From the NCBI GenBank assembly GCA_902702965.1, contig CACRXP010000154.1, positions 1,042,785 through 1,106,784 of the forward strand: a DNA stretch of 64,000 bases. Direction: 5' to 3'. Both the position numbers and the translations under genes were made by a program. The first letter of the stretch is position 1. Each line of letters starts with the position of its first letter. Source of the DNA: Spirometra erinaceieuropaei. Taxonomy: Eukaryota; Platyhelminthes; Cestoda; Diphyllobothriidea; Diphyllobothriidae. Shown here piece by piece: positions 1 to 11,689 of the stretch. Below the pieces are notes generated by a model. It ran no database searches and had not been told where the DNA came from. It saw nothing but the letters and a program-made list of their open reading frames with translations.

Positions 1-618
1 TCATAGTGCCTTCGTTCTGATCTGTACAATAAAGTTGATTTTGAGAAAGGTAGAACCTGCATCGAAAATGACCTTACACACTTTGGCCACATATAGGGAC
101 AGTTTCTTGGAGTTCGTCTCTCTTACCAAAGCCGGTCTGACGGTTCTTCACGGGCTTGAATGGTACGCAGACTTTGCTTACTTTGACCGTTGAAGGCATG
201 GCGGCAGGCTTTCAGTCGACACTATCACAGGTTCATAAAATTTAAAATCACAAGTAGCTCTTGTCAGAGTACTAAACAGACACAGACTTATCCCCCTCCC
301 CTATGCCACTGAGTCGGGTTGCTTTATAAGTCAACTTCATATCTTTGTCTAGGGTTAGTAGACGGAGTATTTACACAGAAAAAGGTCAGTTCAATTATTT
401 AAACATTCTCTGCTAACACATCGTGCAATACTTTCCATGTTCGATTAAATACTCGCTGCTTCGATGCTACCGAATTGCTGAAAAGACGTCGTGCACTCGC
501 TTCCTAAGCAAAGGAACTTTCGAATCCATTTCAGAATCCGATAGTTCCTTGTCGAGACCTTTAATTTTAATTCCACAATAAGCTTAATATTCCTTATGTT
601 GATCCCCATTTACTGTAG
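1..618 (+). other. Intron (3' part) of the first alpha-tubulin gene
   Basis: No coding similarity was seen here. The segment ends in a usable acceptor (TTTACTGTAG) exactly where the second tubulin gene also has its intron, so it is read as the end of an intron whose 5' exon lies outside the window. Confidence 0.65.
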
Positions 619-1718
619 ATGAAGTACGTGTCGGTCGTTGGCGCAAGCTCTTCCATCCAGACAAGATGATTTCGGGTTGTGAGGATGCCGCCAACAATTT
701 TGCGCGCGGCTACTTCACCACGGGTAAGATGATGCTGGGACGGGTAATGAATGAGCTCCGAAGATCCATGGAGAACTGCGACATGCCCCAGGGAGTGATG
801 TTATTTCGAAGTCTAAGCGGTGGCACTGGGGCTGGAATGACCGCCTCCATCCTTGATATGATGAATGACTATCGAAAAATTCCGAAAATTGAAATACCTG
901 TCTACCCCTCTGCTGCATTGTCAACGGCTGCGGTGGAGCCCTACAACAGCATTCTGGGTGAGCACTTCTCCATGGAAGATATTGACTTTTCTCTCTTGCT
1001 GGACAATGAAGCCATGTACGACCTTTGCGACCGTTATATGGCAGTGAACATTGTGCCCTACAATCGCATTAATAGGATGGCATCCATTGTGTTGAGCTCC
1101 CTAACCGCAGCTCAGAGATTCAGGACGGTCCTCTGTGGTGACCTGACCACAATCTGCACCAATATCGTGCCCTATCCTCGCATTCATTTCCCTCTCGCCA
1201 ACTTCTCTCCACTCGAGTCGCCAGAGAGGGCGGAACATGATACCATATCTACTCTGGAGATCACTCGCCGGGTCTTCGAGAAGGAGAACCAGTTAGTAAA
1301 GGTGGATCCAACGTCAGGCGTGTTTATGGCCTGTACTCTGCTTTATCGGGGTGCAGTCTCACCCAATCATGTCTACAATTCTGTCAGTGTGGTAAAGGAC
1401 ATGAAAGGGATTGAATTCGTCGACTGGTGTCCCACCGGCTTCAAGGTCGGCATCACCTTGGAGCCACCAACCAGTCGGATGGAAAGTGGTTTGGCCCAAA
1501 CGTGCAGAAACGTTGTGATGTTGGCCAACAACACCGCAGTCTCGCAGGCCTGGCAGAGAATGGTTCATAAATACTTCATTCTCTACTCCAAACGCGCCTT
1601 TGTGCATTGGTATGTGGGCGAGGGCATGGAAGAGAACGAATTCAATGAGGCTCTGGTTAATTTGACTTCCCTCGTGAAGGACTACGAGGAAATTGTTGCT
1701 GATCCGTCGGACGAGTGA
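619..1718 (+). CDS. Divergent alpha-tubulin, 3' terminal exon (partial gene)
   Basis: Alpha-tubulin pairs with beta-tubulin to build microtubules. This exon encodes residues equivalent to Asp76 to the C-terminus (about 366 aa) with no frame break and ends in TGA. The first two bases complete an Asp codon split by a phase-1 intron; the protein then reads EVRVGRWRKLFHPDK. Visible landmarks: EDAANN, the tubulin signature SGGTGAG (usually GGGTGSG), VPYPRIHFPL, FVDWCPTGFKVGI and RAFVHWYVGEGMEE. The loop after GFKVGI has alpha-type length, which argues against beta-tubulin. Oddities: the residue equivalent to catalytic Glu254 is Thr (codon 1149-1151, context DLTTICTN where DLTEFQTN is usual), and the protein stops at YEEIVADPSDE, lacking the long Glu-rich tail and final EEY. 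The upstream exon(s) lie left of the window. It is paralogous to the gene at 53987-60856. Alpha class is certain; what this isotype does in the cell is not. Confidence 0.93.
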
Positions 1719-4700
1719 GACTTCCTGTCCCTCCCTCTACATCTCCGGTCCCAAAATGTCTGTGCAGATTGAACCGTCAACAGCCGTCCCCTACCCTGCA
1801 AGATCACCGTTTTGGAATGCGGGCAGGAAGGCGGCGCAGGAGGAGTTTTGTTTAGATACCGACTATTGGATTTCCTCTAATTTGTGTCCCGATGCGTGCA
1901 ATTTTCAGACCACTTCCTTGCAGATTTTCAACACCCTCCTTGTAGCACGCTTTCAAGCCTAAAGTTTCAAATCGTTTGATGAATGTGCCTGCCTCTTGTT
2001 TAAATCGGCACAGGTGCTGATGCGCTGGCATCATTTCCATCCGGGAGATTCTTTGTACTCCGTCAACTTGCCAAGATTTTCACTTGCCCTTTGATTTGGG
2101 AATCAAACGCTGATTTGACTCTTTATGTGTTTTTGCTATTGTTGTTGCTGCTGTGATTGGCTGATCGGACGGATCTTAGAAAAGGAAGAGCCTTTCTCCT
2201 TACTCGAGAGTATAAATCAACCAGCGACTTTCCTTACATAACGTTCAATTTCTAGATGAGTCCTAGTTAGAACTCGAGGGAAGAGCTCATTTTTCAAAGT
2301 AGGGTGGGTTTTCAGCGGAGACGCTGAGAAAATCGGGTTGGCTCAATCAAATGACCTTCAACTGCGGCATAATCAGTCAGCTTAGGCCTCTTCGTGTCCA
2401 GATGACTACTTACGAGATCGTAGGAAAAGTGTGCCGCCTGTTTCGATGGCGTGTTTCGATAATGGCAGCGGGATAATTTATTCGACAGTATTTGGGCCAA
2501 TGAGATTAGAAAAAAGCTCTTAAGAGGAAGTCCATGAGAGGAGAAACAAGCACCTTCCATGCCGTGATGAGATTGCTGAACGGATGTTCAGCTCTAAAAA
2601 CGGCGACTTCCAGGACAAGCCTCATCTTCTGATAGTCTCTAGTGATAAACACTTCCCCATCCCAGTAAGTTGGTGCCTCTGCTCGATTACGATGATGGAC
2701 AAGTGTCTCTAACTGTTTGAAAAACCAGACAGCTAACATCGCCTTACTAGAAATTCAGTGAGGAATTTGTACATCAGGATCCCAAAAGCAAGTTACCACC
2801 TAAGGACTTTCATCACAACAGACTTACCAACTGGAATTTCAATAGGGTTTTTGTTTGAGTTTACGGGTTTGCAAGTCATGTCATTAAAGTAACAGCATCT
2901 GTGATTATACCGCTGAGTCAAGGTAAAAACGTACTGTAAGGGGCTAAACAACGAATACTTTTCTGGACAATGTAGTGTGTAAGTTTCGGCCTTGCTGAAA
3001 AATTATGGTCATAGATAAACGATACAAATCCCTCAAAGGGAAGACGGGATTAAGAAGGAATATACACGCAGGTAAAAAATACCATTTGACGCCAAACTTG
3101 AAGTCAAAAATACACGGCTTCTAAACGGAGTGAACTCTTTAGGGCGTGAAGGGGACCCGCCGAATTGAAAATATTTCTGACACGAACATCCCAATAGATT
3201 TGGACGTCGTTTGAGTCCATCAGCCCAACCAAAGGAGATGATGATTACTCGCAAGAGAAATAATAAGAAAATGGACAAGCAAGTGAGGCAAAATGCCAGA
3301 ACGTTCCAGAACCCCTTGGGTGTGTCAACCGCAGTTGCGGTTCAGGAGAAGAATCTAACGCAGCAGATGAATGCGGTTGAGGATGCGGCCCATAAGCGCC
3401 TGAAAGGAACAAAAAGCGGGTATGCTACATATTCGCATACAATTATGTTTAGTGTGCTGCATAAACCGGCTGTTTTGGCTGTTTCCAAAATCGCTGCAGT
3501 CCAGTCGCCATCCATATCAACTGCACAGAGGTCACGCATCATCTAGTGTTACGTTTGAAATTCCTGACCTCGTGGAGGCATTCGAATTAAGATCGCCGAA
3601 ATTCCTTGTTGGCTTGAAGTACCAGGAAAGTTGTATGGGAGTAAGACTTCAATGTTTGTCATAACGGAGGAGCATAGAAGAAAGCTATTTCAGAGATCTT
3701 TTCTTTCCCGTAGCAAATTGCCGCTGTCTATGTCTATGTGTTTTCTCTGAACGCTCAATTAATGAAAAAATATATGTTTGGTAGACCGGCAGACCATATA
3801 CGAGACGACTGACTTCCCCATATTCAGTATGTGGAGGCATACGTTCGAAATAGAGAAAGAAAACATATGATTGTTAGTGTAGATTTCGTATGCTTGAAAG
3901 ATCGCCGGCATTTTGACATGGCTTATTACTAAATCACGATATACTGTTTTCTCCATTATTATTATTATTATTATTCGACCACAGTGGCATTTGTGTACGC
4001 AAAAGGGTTCATTGTTCTCCAGAGGTCCTCAACGTTTCCTTGAAAATATTTTGTGGACGATGTCAGTGAATCAAAATATCGTCGGTCTTTTGAAGTAGGG
4101 AGACCAAAAATAAAAGTCCCGGCTTATAATGGGAAACCGTCAGCCCCAAATTAAAACAGTTAGCGCAGGGCACCGCGTGCGTAAATGCTTCTTCCCAACA
4201 GGGTATCGTTCAAAATCAGTTTATTAACCAAATGGGCACATTTTCCGGAGAAAATTGGTCCTTTTTACGTCCAGTCACTTCTCTGTGCTAAAACGTGCCA
4301 TAAAGAGATTCTGCGTATTTGGGCATGTTTTTAGATAGGGGACATTAATCTGAGCGCGGTAGGTTTAACAAAACAAACACCATCGTCGGTAGGCTTGATT
4401 TTTATTCCCCATAAATAAAACTGGGCAAGATCAGAATAAATATATCATGTTCAAACAACGGAAACCCTGGCCTCACTAAAAACTTCAGTTTGTTTACTTG
4501 CGCACTTTTGTGTCCTATCACACAATAATAATTCCAATGCGAAATGTTTTTTTACCACATTCGCAATTTCTAAGTGTATATAAAATATTATAAAGTTCGT
4601 CACGAAATGTTCGATCTCATCTAGGCAAAATTAACTTCCGTTTTTTTGTCGCCTGATGAGCAAGTTGAAAAGCTGAGAGAAAAGTTGTGCTGTTTCAGTT

Positions 4701-7143
4701 GCTGGAAAAATATTTTTGTCTTATGCAGCCCTTTAGTAGTACCCCGTGACTATAAAATAGAACGCGAGATGGGGAACCAAAACGATTTTAAAGTAAAAAG
4801 AAGATGGCATTGTTTCGTTTGTGGCAAGCAAATTGTCAGTGTCAGGCAGGGAAATAAATGGAGGAGCAACAATTTTCAATTAAGCTCTGACATTACTGCG
4901 AGAGAAAAATGATAGACGTGAACATTCTTTTATTGTATGCCACATCAAAGCACCGTTTAAAAGTAAAACCTATCAATTAAGGTCCGCCATATTTTCCAGT
5001 GGCCGAGCAGTGATATCAAAAAGCCACCGGGTATTCACTGAGATTTCAGAGATGCCTTGAAGCGATAAATCCTCCCGTTCTCAGAAAGTACATAGTGATT
5101 TAACGGCTTGGGAATTCTCCTAACGCACGGAAGGTGGTATGCTCATAAGTGCACTTGCCGAGGATGTTTCGACTCCTTAGTAACTGACCGTCCCCTCTAC
5201 AAGGGACTCAGGAAAAATGGCTGACATCTAAAGACCATACGCAGAAAATCATTCTCAACCGAATTAAACTTTTCGAAAAATGATAAAAAATAGACGTTTA
5301 GCCAAATTTCGAAATTAAATTTTTCTTGACATACTCCATGCATTGGCAATTCTCGGGAGATATTCAAAAATCCCTTAGCTGTTGCCAAGTCTGCGCTGTA
5401 TAATTTATTAAGCTGTCTGAGTTGACATAAATTGTGCATTTCCAAAAATACCGTTTCCCAATGTGGCACGAATGTTTGCGTCCAAACCAACTCCATGCCC
5501 CTTAAGCCTTTGTTACTTCAACCGATAGCACATCATAATTGATGATGTTCACGTGTTTTCACTTCACAGATAGTCGTTGACTCTTGATTGGACATCCGTG
5601 CCCATGTATTTAGACCAGTTCCCGAGTGTTTGTAAACTTATGAGCTATTTCGCAAATATTTGCTGACTTAGGCAACTAGCCGTGAAAAGATGCCTTCATT
5701 AAGACAATTTTGACCGCCTTATACATGTGCAAAAATATTTTTTGCTTAAAAAGGGTGTGACAAAGCTACTTCACCCAGAGCAGGATATTTTCCAAACGTC
5801 GTTTCAGTAGAAAACGCTCTTTTTGTGATTGCCTGTACCTAACTACACCTGTATTTTGCCTTTTTATTTGAACTACTGCTGGCTTTTAAAGCCCTGTATT
5901 CAGCCATGATTATGTCCTTTTTGGTTCATTTATGTTTGTTAAGGTCATCGTTCTTTAAACTCAAACTTCCTTATTTATACGCGAAGAAGATTGAAGATCT
6001 TTTGTCCAGTTTCCAGTAACAATTGCTAGAACGTGAGTTTTAAAATGTCCAAACACCGTACACGGATTTTTCCAACCTAAAAACCCGTGTCCGTTTATAA
6101 GAATTCTGCAAGTAAATAGTACGGTTTTCCTCAGCTCGTCTTTAATCGATAAAACACGCGCCCCTCCTTCTCGTTCTTCTCCAATACCTCAATGTCATAA
6201 TTCGTAGAGTCACGATCATTTGCTGAATTGGTGCATTAAATTTCATGCGGCAACATAAAAAATGCGAAACGGAAACGCTGCTGTGTGTCGCACTTTGTCA
6301 ATCCAACTCCCTTGCATGTAAATTAAAAGATTACTTTTATCATGAATACAATGCGTGCTTTTGCCGAGGATAAATTCCGCTACACAACCAGCAAGCTTAT
6401 TACTGCTTCACGGTGTGAATGAATTACAAACAGAAGAAAGATCATTTTACTTTTGCTTAATCCCAGCAGAAATGTCGTTGGGACCCAAATGGAGTCAGTC
6501 TGGGGGTAAAAATGAGAACATTTGCGGATACTTCGCTTAAATAGCGCTTGCGTCTGTTATTGCTCAGAGCATGAGAATCCATCAGAGACGTGGAAAGTCG
6601 AAAATGTGGCTTCTGCCTCGAGGCAGACACTGTCTTCGGGAGTATCCTCAAGAAATCTTTCAAATAATCATCAAAAATTCGTGCTTGGCTGTTGGTCGAA
6701 TAACATCACCTTCAGTGGAATGGTCGTTTAAATTTTTTCAGATAAAAAAGTTGAAATTTTGACAAAAAGCCTGCAAATTCTAGTCAAAAAAACAAGAGGT
6801 GATTTTGACAAAATCGCACATTATTCGGTATTTCCTATGACTGACTGGCTCTTTGAAAACCAGACCAGTCCACCTTGTAGTCCGCGATGAAAAGATTTTA
6901 AGCGAAGCCGGGAAACGAGAAAGAGCCTGTTGTGGTCGTCCCACAGCAAAAACATTCCCTAAGATGTGATGCCTTTGTTTACGTCATTAGGGATTGATGC
7001 AAATCAGATCCAAAATCCAAGGTATTGAGGCGACAATCGCAGTTCGCCCTTTGGGAGGAGGAGGAGGAGGGCTCATTTAGACTCTAAGTGTACTGTTGAT
7101 TTCGCCCACTATTTGTTTGCTGCGACTTGGTTTTCACCAAAAG
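1719..7143. other. Non-coding 3' flank of the tubulin exon
   Basis: AT-rich sequence with only short random-looking open frames on both strands, the longest (3211-3546, +, 111 codons) without recognisable motifs. It contains a short (TTA)n tract near 3955-3975. No obvious transposon ends and no polyadenylation signal close to the stop codon were seen. Part of the start is presumably 3' UTR. Confidence 0.4.
3955..3975. repeat. (TTA)n microsatellite
   Basis: About seven uninterrupted ATT/TTA units directly visible in the sequence. Confidence 0.85.
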
Positions 7144-7175
7144 TACATTGAAAAAAGCAAACGACATTTGACGTA
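7144..7175. repeat. 32-bp direct repeat, left copy
   Basis: Begins TACATTGAAAAAAGC and ends GACGTA. It is repeated at 7704-7735 with one visible mismatch. It abuts the left end of the inverted-repeat element, so it looks like a target duplication, though far longer than the TA expected for that element type. Confidence 0.8.
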
Positions 7176-7703
7176 CAGTGCGTGACCTATCTCATGAAAT
7201 GTTGGCTGAAATTCTCTTTAATGGCATGGAAAAATATGGGATTTTCTTTACGCGGAAAGCATGCACCTTGTAGAGTTTAATCACTAAGCGCCAGTGCAAC
7301 GAATGATCAGGCTCCAAATTTTTCAGCAATTAGAAAACTTTTTAAAACCCAATTATACTCCTTTCTGAAGTATAATATATAAAGAAGACGTTATTCTCTA
7401 TTGATTGACTAAAAGATAGCACATTTTTGTTTATGGTTTCTATAAAATATATTTCAATTTCCAGGACTATCGAAAATCAATGGGAAAAATGCATGCTACA
7501 TAAGCAGTCATTTTTTACCGAGCACGCTTTCTACAGGAGATTGAAAAGAAGTGCATTTTAAAGCAGACATCCTGCTGAGTCCGAAACGTTATAAGAGTGT
7601 GCCTTAAGATAATCAGTATCACAACCGCGACCAAGTAATCCTTCCTAATCGAAAACGCATTTCAAAATTTCAGCCAACATTTCATGAGATAGGTCACGCA
7701 CTG
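7176..7703. mobile_element. Hairpin DNA element, copy 1 (left arm deleted)
   Basis: Terminal inverted repeats: the left end reads CAGTGCGTGACCTATCTCAT and the right end is its reverse complement, flanked by TA on both sides. The right arm (TCGAAAACGCATTTC, GAAAATCAATGGGAAAAATGC) matches the right arms of the larger copies at 24487, 25983, 33098, 37907, 51494 and 56826, but most of the left arm is missing. It has no open frame. TA target sites and CAGT ends suggest a non-autonomous Tc1/mariner-type element (inference). Confidence 0.75.
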
Positions 7704-7735
7704 TACATTGAAAAAAGCAAACGGCATTTGACGTA
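7704..7735. repeat. 32-bp direct repeat, right copy
   Basis: Near-identical to 7144-7175 (one A/G difference). It directly follows the right terminus of the hairpin element. Confidence 0.8.
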
Positions 7736-8479
7736 GTGTTCGCTCATATGAGTAGTTTGAATTATCAGCCAGATCAATAAACGCGCTGAACCTTCCTCTT
7801 TGTGACTTGGAAACAAAAACTGGCTCGCACGAAGCCTCTGACGCATTTCTGGGGGATCAGTTTGTGATTTCATTTAGTCAAGACCACTTTGTCCTGAAGA
7901 AGACAGTCAGGCGCTTTCGCGCATCCAGATGAGAAGATATGACCTCAGGAGCAAAGCAATCATTGTCTACGCCCTCAGCACCACACTGCTTTTCAAATCA
8001 GCCAGCCGACGTCGGACGGAGAGCGGGTGGCCAAGGCAAGTTGACAGTCGTCACTATGACAACGACCACACTCGCTCCTTGATGGCGTGGCGGATGACCT
8101 TGGTGTTAGTCACGTGTCAGTAGAGCAATACAGAGACTTTAGTAAACGGAGACGCGTGGTCCTTTTTCTCAGTGAGAAGGAATTTTTCTACCTAAAAGCA
8201 TGACCTACCACCAATGTGCAGTTTGGAATGATCATTAGTTTGCTTTTATCTTATCTGTACTCTAGACTTTTTTCGAATATTTTACCCGCATTCAAATATC
8301 CATTCCTAACTGACAAATTTGGAAGCTGTCTTATCGAACCTACAAACTGAGTAGCTCGGCAACCGTAAGAATATGCAAGACCGCTTACTTGTTTTAAGGT
8401 AAAACGACTGAATTTATTTTGAGATACGTTCTGTAGATACCAACTTCTTGATATGTGTTTGCTTAAGAACCAACTAAAG
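7736..8479. other. No recognisable feature
   Basis: A 64-codon frame at 7929-8123 has no motif. I see nothing else here. Confidence 0.4.
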
Positions 8480-8828
8480 AGTGGACACGTTTTTAAAGGT
8501 CCTTCCCATGATGCACAATTTATCTAGTATCGGTGTCAAAAAGCAGTTGAAAGCTCGCTGGACGTAAGTTTGACTGTTTGGTTGGAAGACAGTGATTTGA
8601 ACAGATGGAACAATTTTCGCTTGAAAGTCGGTTTGGTTTGATCTACCTAAGATCCATAAGGAAGGCCTGCCAGTCTGTCCGAGTTTAGACATGCGAAACT
8701 CTCCGTATCATGCCATAGTAAAGTGGCAAGAAAAGAAATTCAAGCCCCTACAGCGTCAGCTATCACCACGCAACTAGCGAGATACCTTTGGATTCATTAA
8801 AGACGTTAAAGACCTTAACCTCAACGGC

Positions 8829-9386
8829 ATGATGATGTTCTCGCCGGACGTCTCATCACTTTTTACAAAAGCTCCCGTTACCGAGGCAGTTGAATACATC
8901 TGTGAATTTCTATCAAACAATCAGCATGAAATTGGAATTCCGACGAAGACACTCAAGGAACTATTACTAAGATGCACACTAAACGTCCAGTTCCTGTTTG
9001 ACAACCAACTCTATAGACAAATAGACGGCGTTGCTATGGCCTCGTCTCTTGGGCCTCTCCTAGCCGATGTCTTCATGGGCAGATTTGAGAGGTTCCAACT
9101 AAGCGATCAGTTCAAAAAACTTAAACATTACGGCCGCCACGGTAGAAACGAATTAGATGCCCTCTTAAAAACTGCAAATCAAGCACACCCCTCTATCAAA
9201 TATACGTTGGAGATCAAAACAATCAGTTCGCTTCCTTTCTTATATGTTCTTCTAAGGAGGGGACCAGACGGGAGTGTCCAAAGAAGCGTCCACCGGAAGA
9301 AAACCTGGTCTGGAAAATACACAAACTTCGCTAGTTTCATACCCCCACAACAAAAACGAAATCTAGTCCGATGTTTGGCACAATGA
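8829..9386 (+). pseudogene. PLE copy A reverse transcriptase fragment
   Basis: A 185-codon fragment of the RT palm and downstream region of a Penelope-like element. The first catalytic Asp survives in SPDVSSLFT, and the block LYRQIDGVAMASSLGPLLADV is clear. The expected Tyr-Val-Asp-Asp catalytic segment, normally shortly after KLKHYGR, is absent: KHYGRHGRNELDALL runs across the gap in frame, so about ten codons were deleted. After SFIPPQQKRNLVRCLAQ the frame ends in a stop, and the conserved sequence continues in another frame (IKDFLRENGYP near 9440), showing a frameshift. It cannot encode an active polymerase. Confidence 0.88.
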
Positions 9387-9488
9387 GCTAGAAAAATTCG
9401 CTCAACAGATAGCATATAGAAGGAACTTAGAAAAATCAAGGACTTCCTGCGTGAAAACGGGTACCCGAATAGGTTTAGTGCAAAGAAT

Positions 9489-10058
9489 ATGGCCGAACGA
9501 CCTGTAAAAACCGCCACATCGACGGCCGAAAAGAAAACTCTGTTCTTTTTAGTCCCTTTTCAAGGGGACGCTGCAAGTGAACTCCTAAAGAGATGCCTTG
9601 ATCAAGCTGTTTCGCGAACCTTCCTAGCGGCAAGGATTCAAGTATCCTTCTCTACTAACCCTATTTTACGCGGAGAAGGTAAGGATAAGTTGTCACCCCA
9701 GACCACTTCAATCTGCATCTATTCCTTCATTTGCTCCTGTGGAGCAGGTTATATTGGTCGAACGAGTCGGCGCTTATCCAAGAGAATACAGGAACACCTC
9801 CCTACATGGCTGGTAAAAGGCGAAATTAGGAGCATAAGCAGCGCCATTCTCGCGCATGTCTTTGATTCCGGACATCATGTAGGCCTCAAGGAAGAGTTTC
9901 CTGTGATCTATAAGGTCCCATCGAGCGATCCTAAATCACTGGGACAGAGCCTGTTAGCAACAGCAGAGGCGGCCGCTATCAGGTTGCGAAAACCAATCTT
10001 GTGCGCACAGAAGAACCACGTTCAGGCTCCGCGCCTACAGTGGTCGAAGGTCGACTAA
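9489..10058 (+). pseudogene. PLE copy A GIY-YIG endonuclease domain
   Basis: A 189-codon open frame carrying the C-terminal endonuclease of the Penelope-like element. The motif IYSFICSCGAGYIGRTSRRL (codons near 9717-9776) is the GIY-YIG core with its Cys pair, followed by SKRIQEHL. In PLEs this domain nicks target DNA to prime reverse transcription. The upstream part (AERPVKTATSTAEKKTLFF) links to the RT. The domain is uninterrupted but separated from the RT by a frameshift, so it is counted as part of a dead copy. Confidence 0.87.
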
Positions 10059-10581
10059 AGCCACAACTCTCACGCGCCCTTCCGCTCTCACCCCGGCCCC
10101 TGCAGTGACTGCTATTACTCCCCCCCCCCTCCCCCACATTCGCACACCCAGTCTGTGTTTGAAGGCGAACTTTAATCGATTTATCTTATCACTGACGTGT
10201 TTTTACTTCTACCCCCTTATCATATAAATGTACTGGCCCGACGAGAATTTATCGAAAGTTATGTATGCTCGCCACCTCGTTTCCCGAGTATAAAAGTCGT
10301 CAAATGCTTTGTCCTCACTTGCTTAAATGCACGCATAACGCCGATACAGTCACTTCTTGTGCCAGTTTTTTTTAACTGCGAGGAGTTCAGCTCCGAAGTA
10401 GGCTCTTCAGCTTTCCAATTTTGGTTTCTGTTACAAGAGGTTTTAAAAAGCAGCGTTCTACGAGTTAGCCACGGATGTTCCGACAAACGTGGTCATAGGG
10501 TGTTTGGGACTGTCAGACTCGATCAGGATTCTTTTTAGAGCGGTTTTACTAGAGCATTAGACGCTTATTTCTTCAGAAGAT

Positions 10582-10893
10582 TATTACTGACAAAGACAAG
10601 GGAGACTGGAATGGCCATTTCTGGCTTATTAGCCGTCGTCAGCCAGTCATGCCCACCCCGAAGTGTGACACACTCGAGGCTCGAACTCGCGACCTGTTAG
10701 TTAGAAGTCCAACGCCTCTAACCACTGGGCCACGATCCCGTTGCTCTGTCGGTTTTCGATCGGGAATATACCGTGGTAGGGTGCGCTCACCGATCGTTCT
10801 TACGGAACTCACTCGTTCCGTTGTGCCCTATGGGCCCTCTCTCTAGCCCAACCAGCAGCCGCAAAGCGGCGCATGTTATAGGCAGAAGGTACA
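10582..10893 (-). repeat. tRNA-Arg-like structured repeat, copy S1
   Basis: Read on the minus strand it has three modules: a head with three hairpins, a tRNA-like core, and a tail ending GTCTTTGTC. The tRNA-like core lies at about 10668-10735, with a B box (GAGTTCGAGCC on the minus strand) and a CTTCTAA anticodon loop (UCU, Arg-like). The hairpin ACGGAAC/GTTCCGT is at 10802-10821. It ends near TATAGGCAG. Related copies are listed at 40262, 40570, 54612, 54880, 55238 and 58840. Confidence 0.8.
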
Positions 10894-11244
10894 TCGACTT
10901 TTGATGCAATCACACGCATCATCACATAAAATCGTTCAAAAATACTGACCGAACTTTCGATCCGCGTCTAAAAGGATAGTAAGTAATTGTTATTTTCGCA
11001 GTGTCTTATGAACAATTTTACATGCTAAGTAATTTGTGTAGTCGTTATTAATTATTGTATAATCTGCCCCCTTCCTACCATCATACAACTGACCGGCTTG
11101 GGCAGGGGCTGCGGCCTGGAATGGGGAAGCTTTCGTGGTTTGCTAGAAGCCGTGGCTTTAGATGTTGTCAAATTACAAAATAAATCGGAACTCGTTGTCG
11201 GCCCTGTGTGTGCCCCCAAACGGGCCGCGTGTTTGATGCGCTGG

Positions 11245-11665
11245 ACCAACACGGGGGCCACATCGGATTCTGGCAGGAGTTATCTTGTCCAATAGCAAAT
11301 GCCAACCTGTAGGATGTGCGCTGGCGCACCCTGTTGTCGGCAGTCGTCGCACAACTGGGACCACTGATACCAGCCCATTGTTTTGGCGGTCCAAATCCTG
11401 GTCATTTGTTGTGTGGACCAGGGGGAGTGCGGAGTGGAGCGCCAAGGTGAGGATCCGTCCGAGCCATCCACCTGCAGCCTCCTTCGTCTCCGGTCTTCTT
11501 GGCTCTGTCTTGACACCGAGCTCAGGCGGGGGAGGAGGAGAGAATGTGGTAGATGCAGCGAAAGTCTACTGGCACTATAAACCCCTGCGCAAGTCACCAT
11601 CCCTTCTCTCCCACCACTGCTGTAGGGCATACGGTGGACATCGTCGGATGCGACGGTCTTCCTAA
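11245..11665 (+). repeat. LINE 5' module, copy 1
   Basis: A block of about 420 bp that is near-repeated at 15662-16070. Shared landmarks are GTTGTCGGCAGTCGTCGCAC, CCTGGTCATTTGTTGTGTGG, TCTTGACACCG and GTAGATGCAGCG, followed by a degenerate block equivalent to the sequence just upstream of the endonuclease domain at 16690. It is assigned to the LINE by that adjacency. Confidence 0.7.
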
Positions 11666-11689
11666 CCCTGCCTTGAAAATGGGTCCAGT

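Larger units (their letters stand above)
8480..10260 (+). mobile_element. Penelope-like retroelement, copy A (5'-truncated, inactive)
   Basis: A decayed PLE in which reverse transcriptase is followed by a GIY-YIG endonuclease, the order typical of this class. Conserved RT landmarks in order: LPKIHKEG near 8648, FSPDVSSLFT near 8840, and YRQIDGVAMASSLGPLLADVF near 9010-9075. The 3' tail runs through a C-rich tract (about 10120-10136). The same tail recurs at 21650-22270, 41590-41995 (inverted) and 42000-42960. Frame breaks near 8790 and 9386 and loss of the catalytic YVDD segment make it non-functional. Confidence 0.88.

Noticed and set aside
1..618. Search for the N-terminal tubulin exon before the first 3' exon
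   Set aside because: No HVGQ or DLEPT coding block was found in any frame, so the 5' exon must be outside the window.
3211..3546. 111-codon + strand frame
   Set aside because: No recognisable domain, a minus-strand frame overlaps it, and no splice or repeat context supports it.
4650..4690. CTGATGA followed by GAAA, resembling a hammerhead core
   Set aside because: The seven bases between them cannot form stem II and no stems I/III are apparent.
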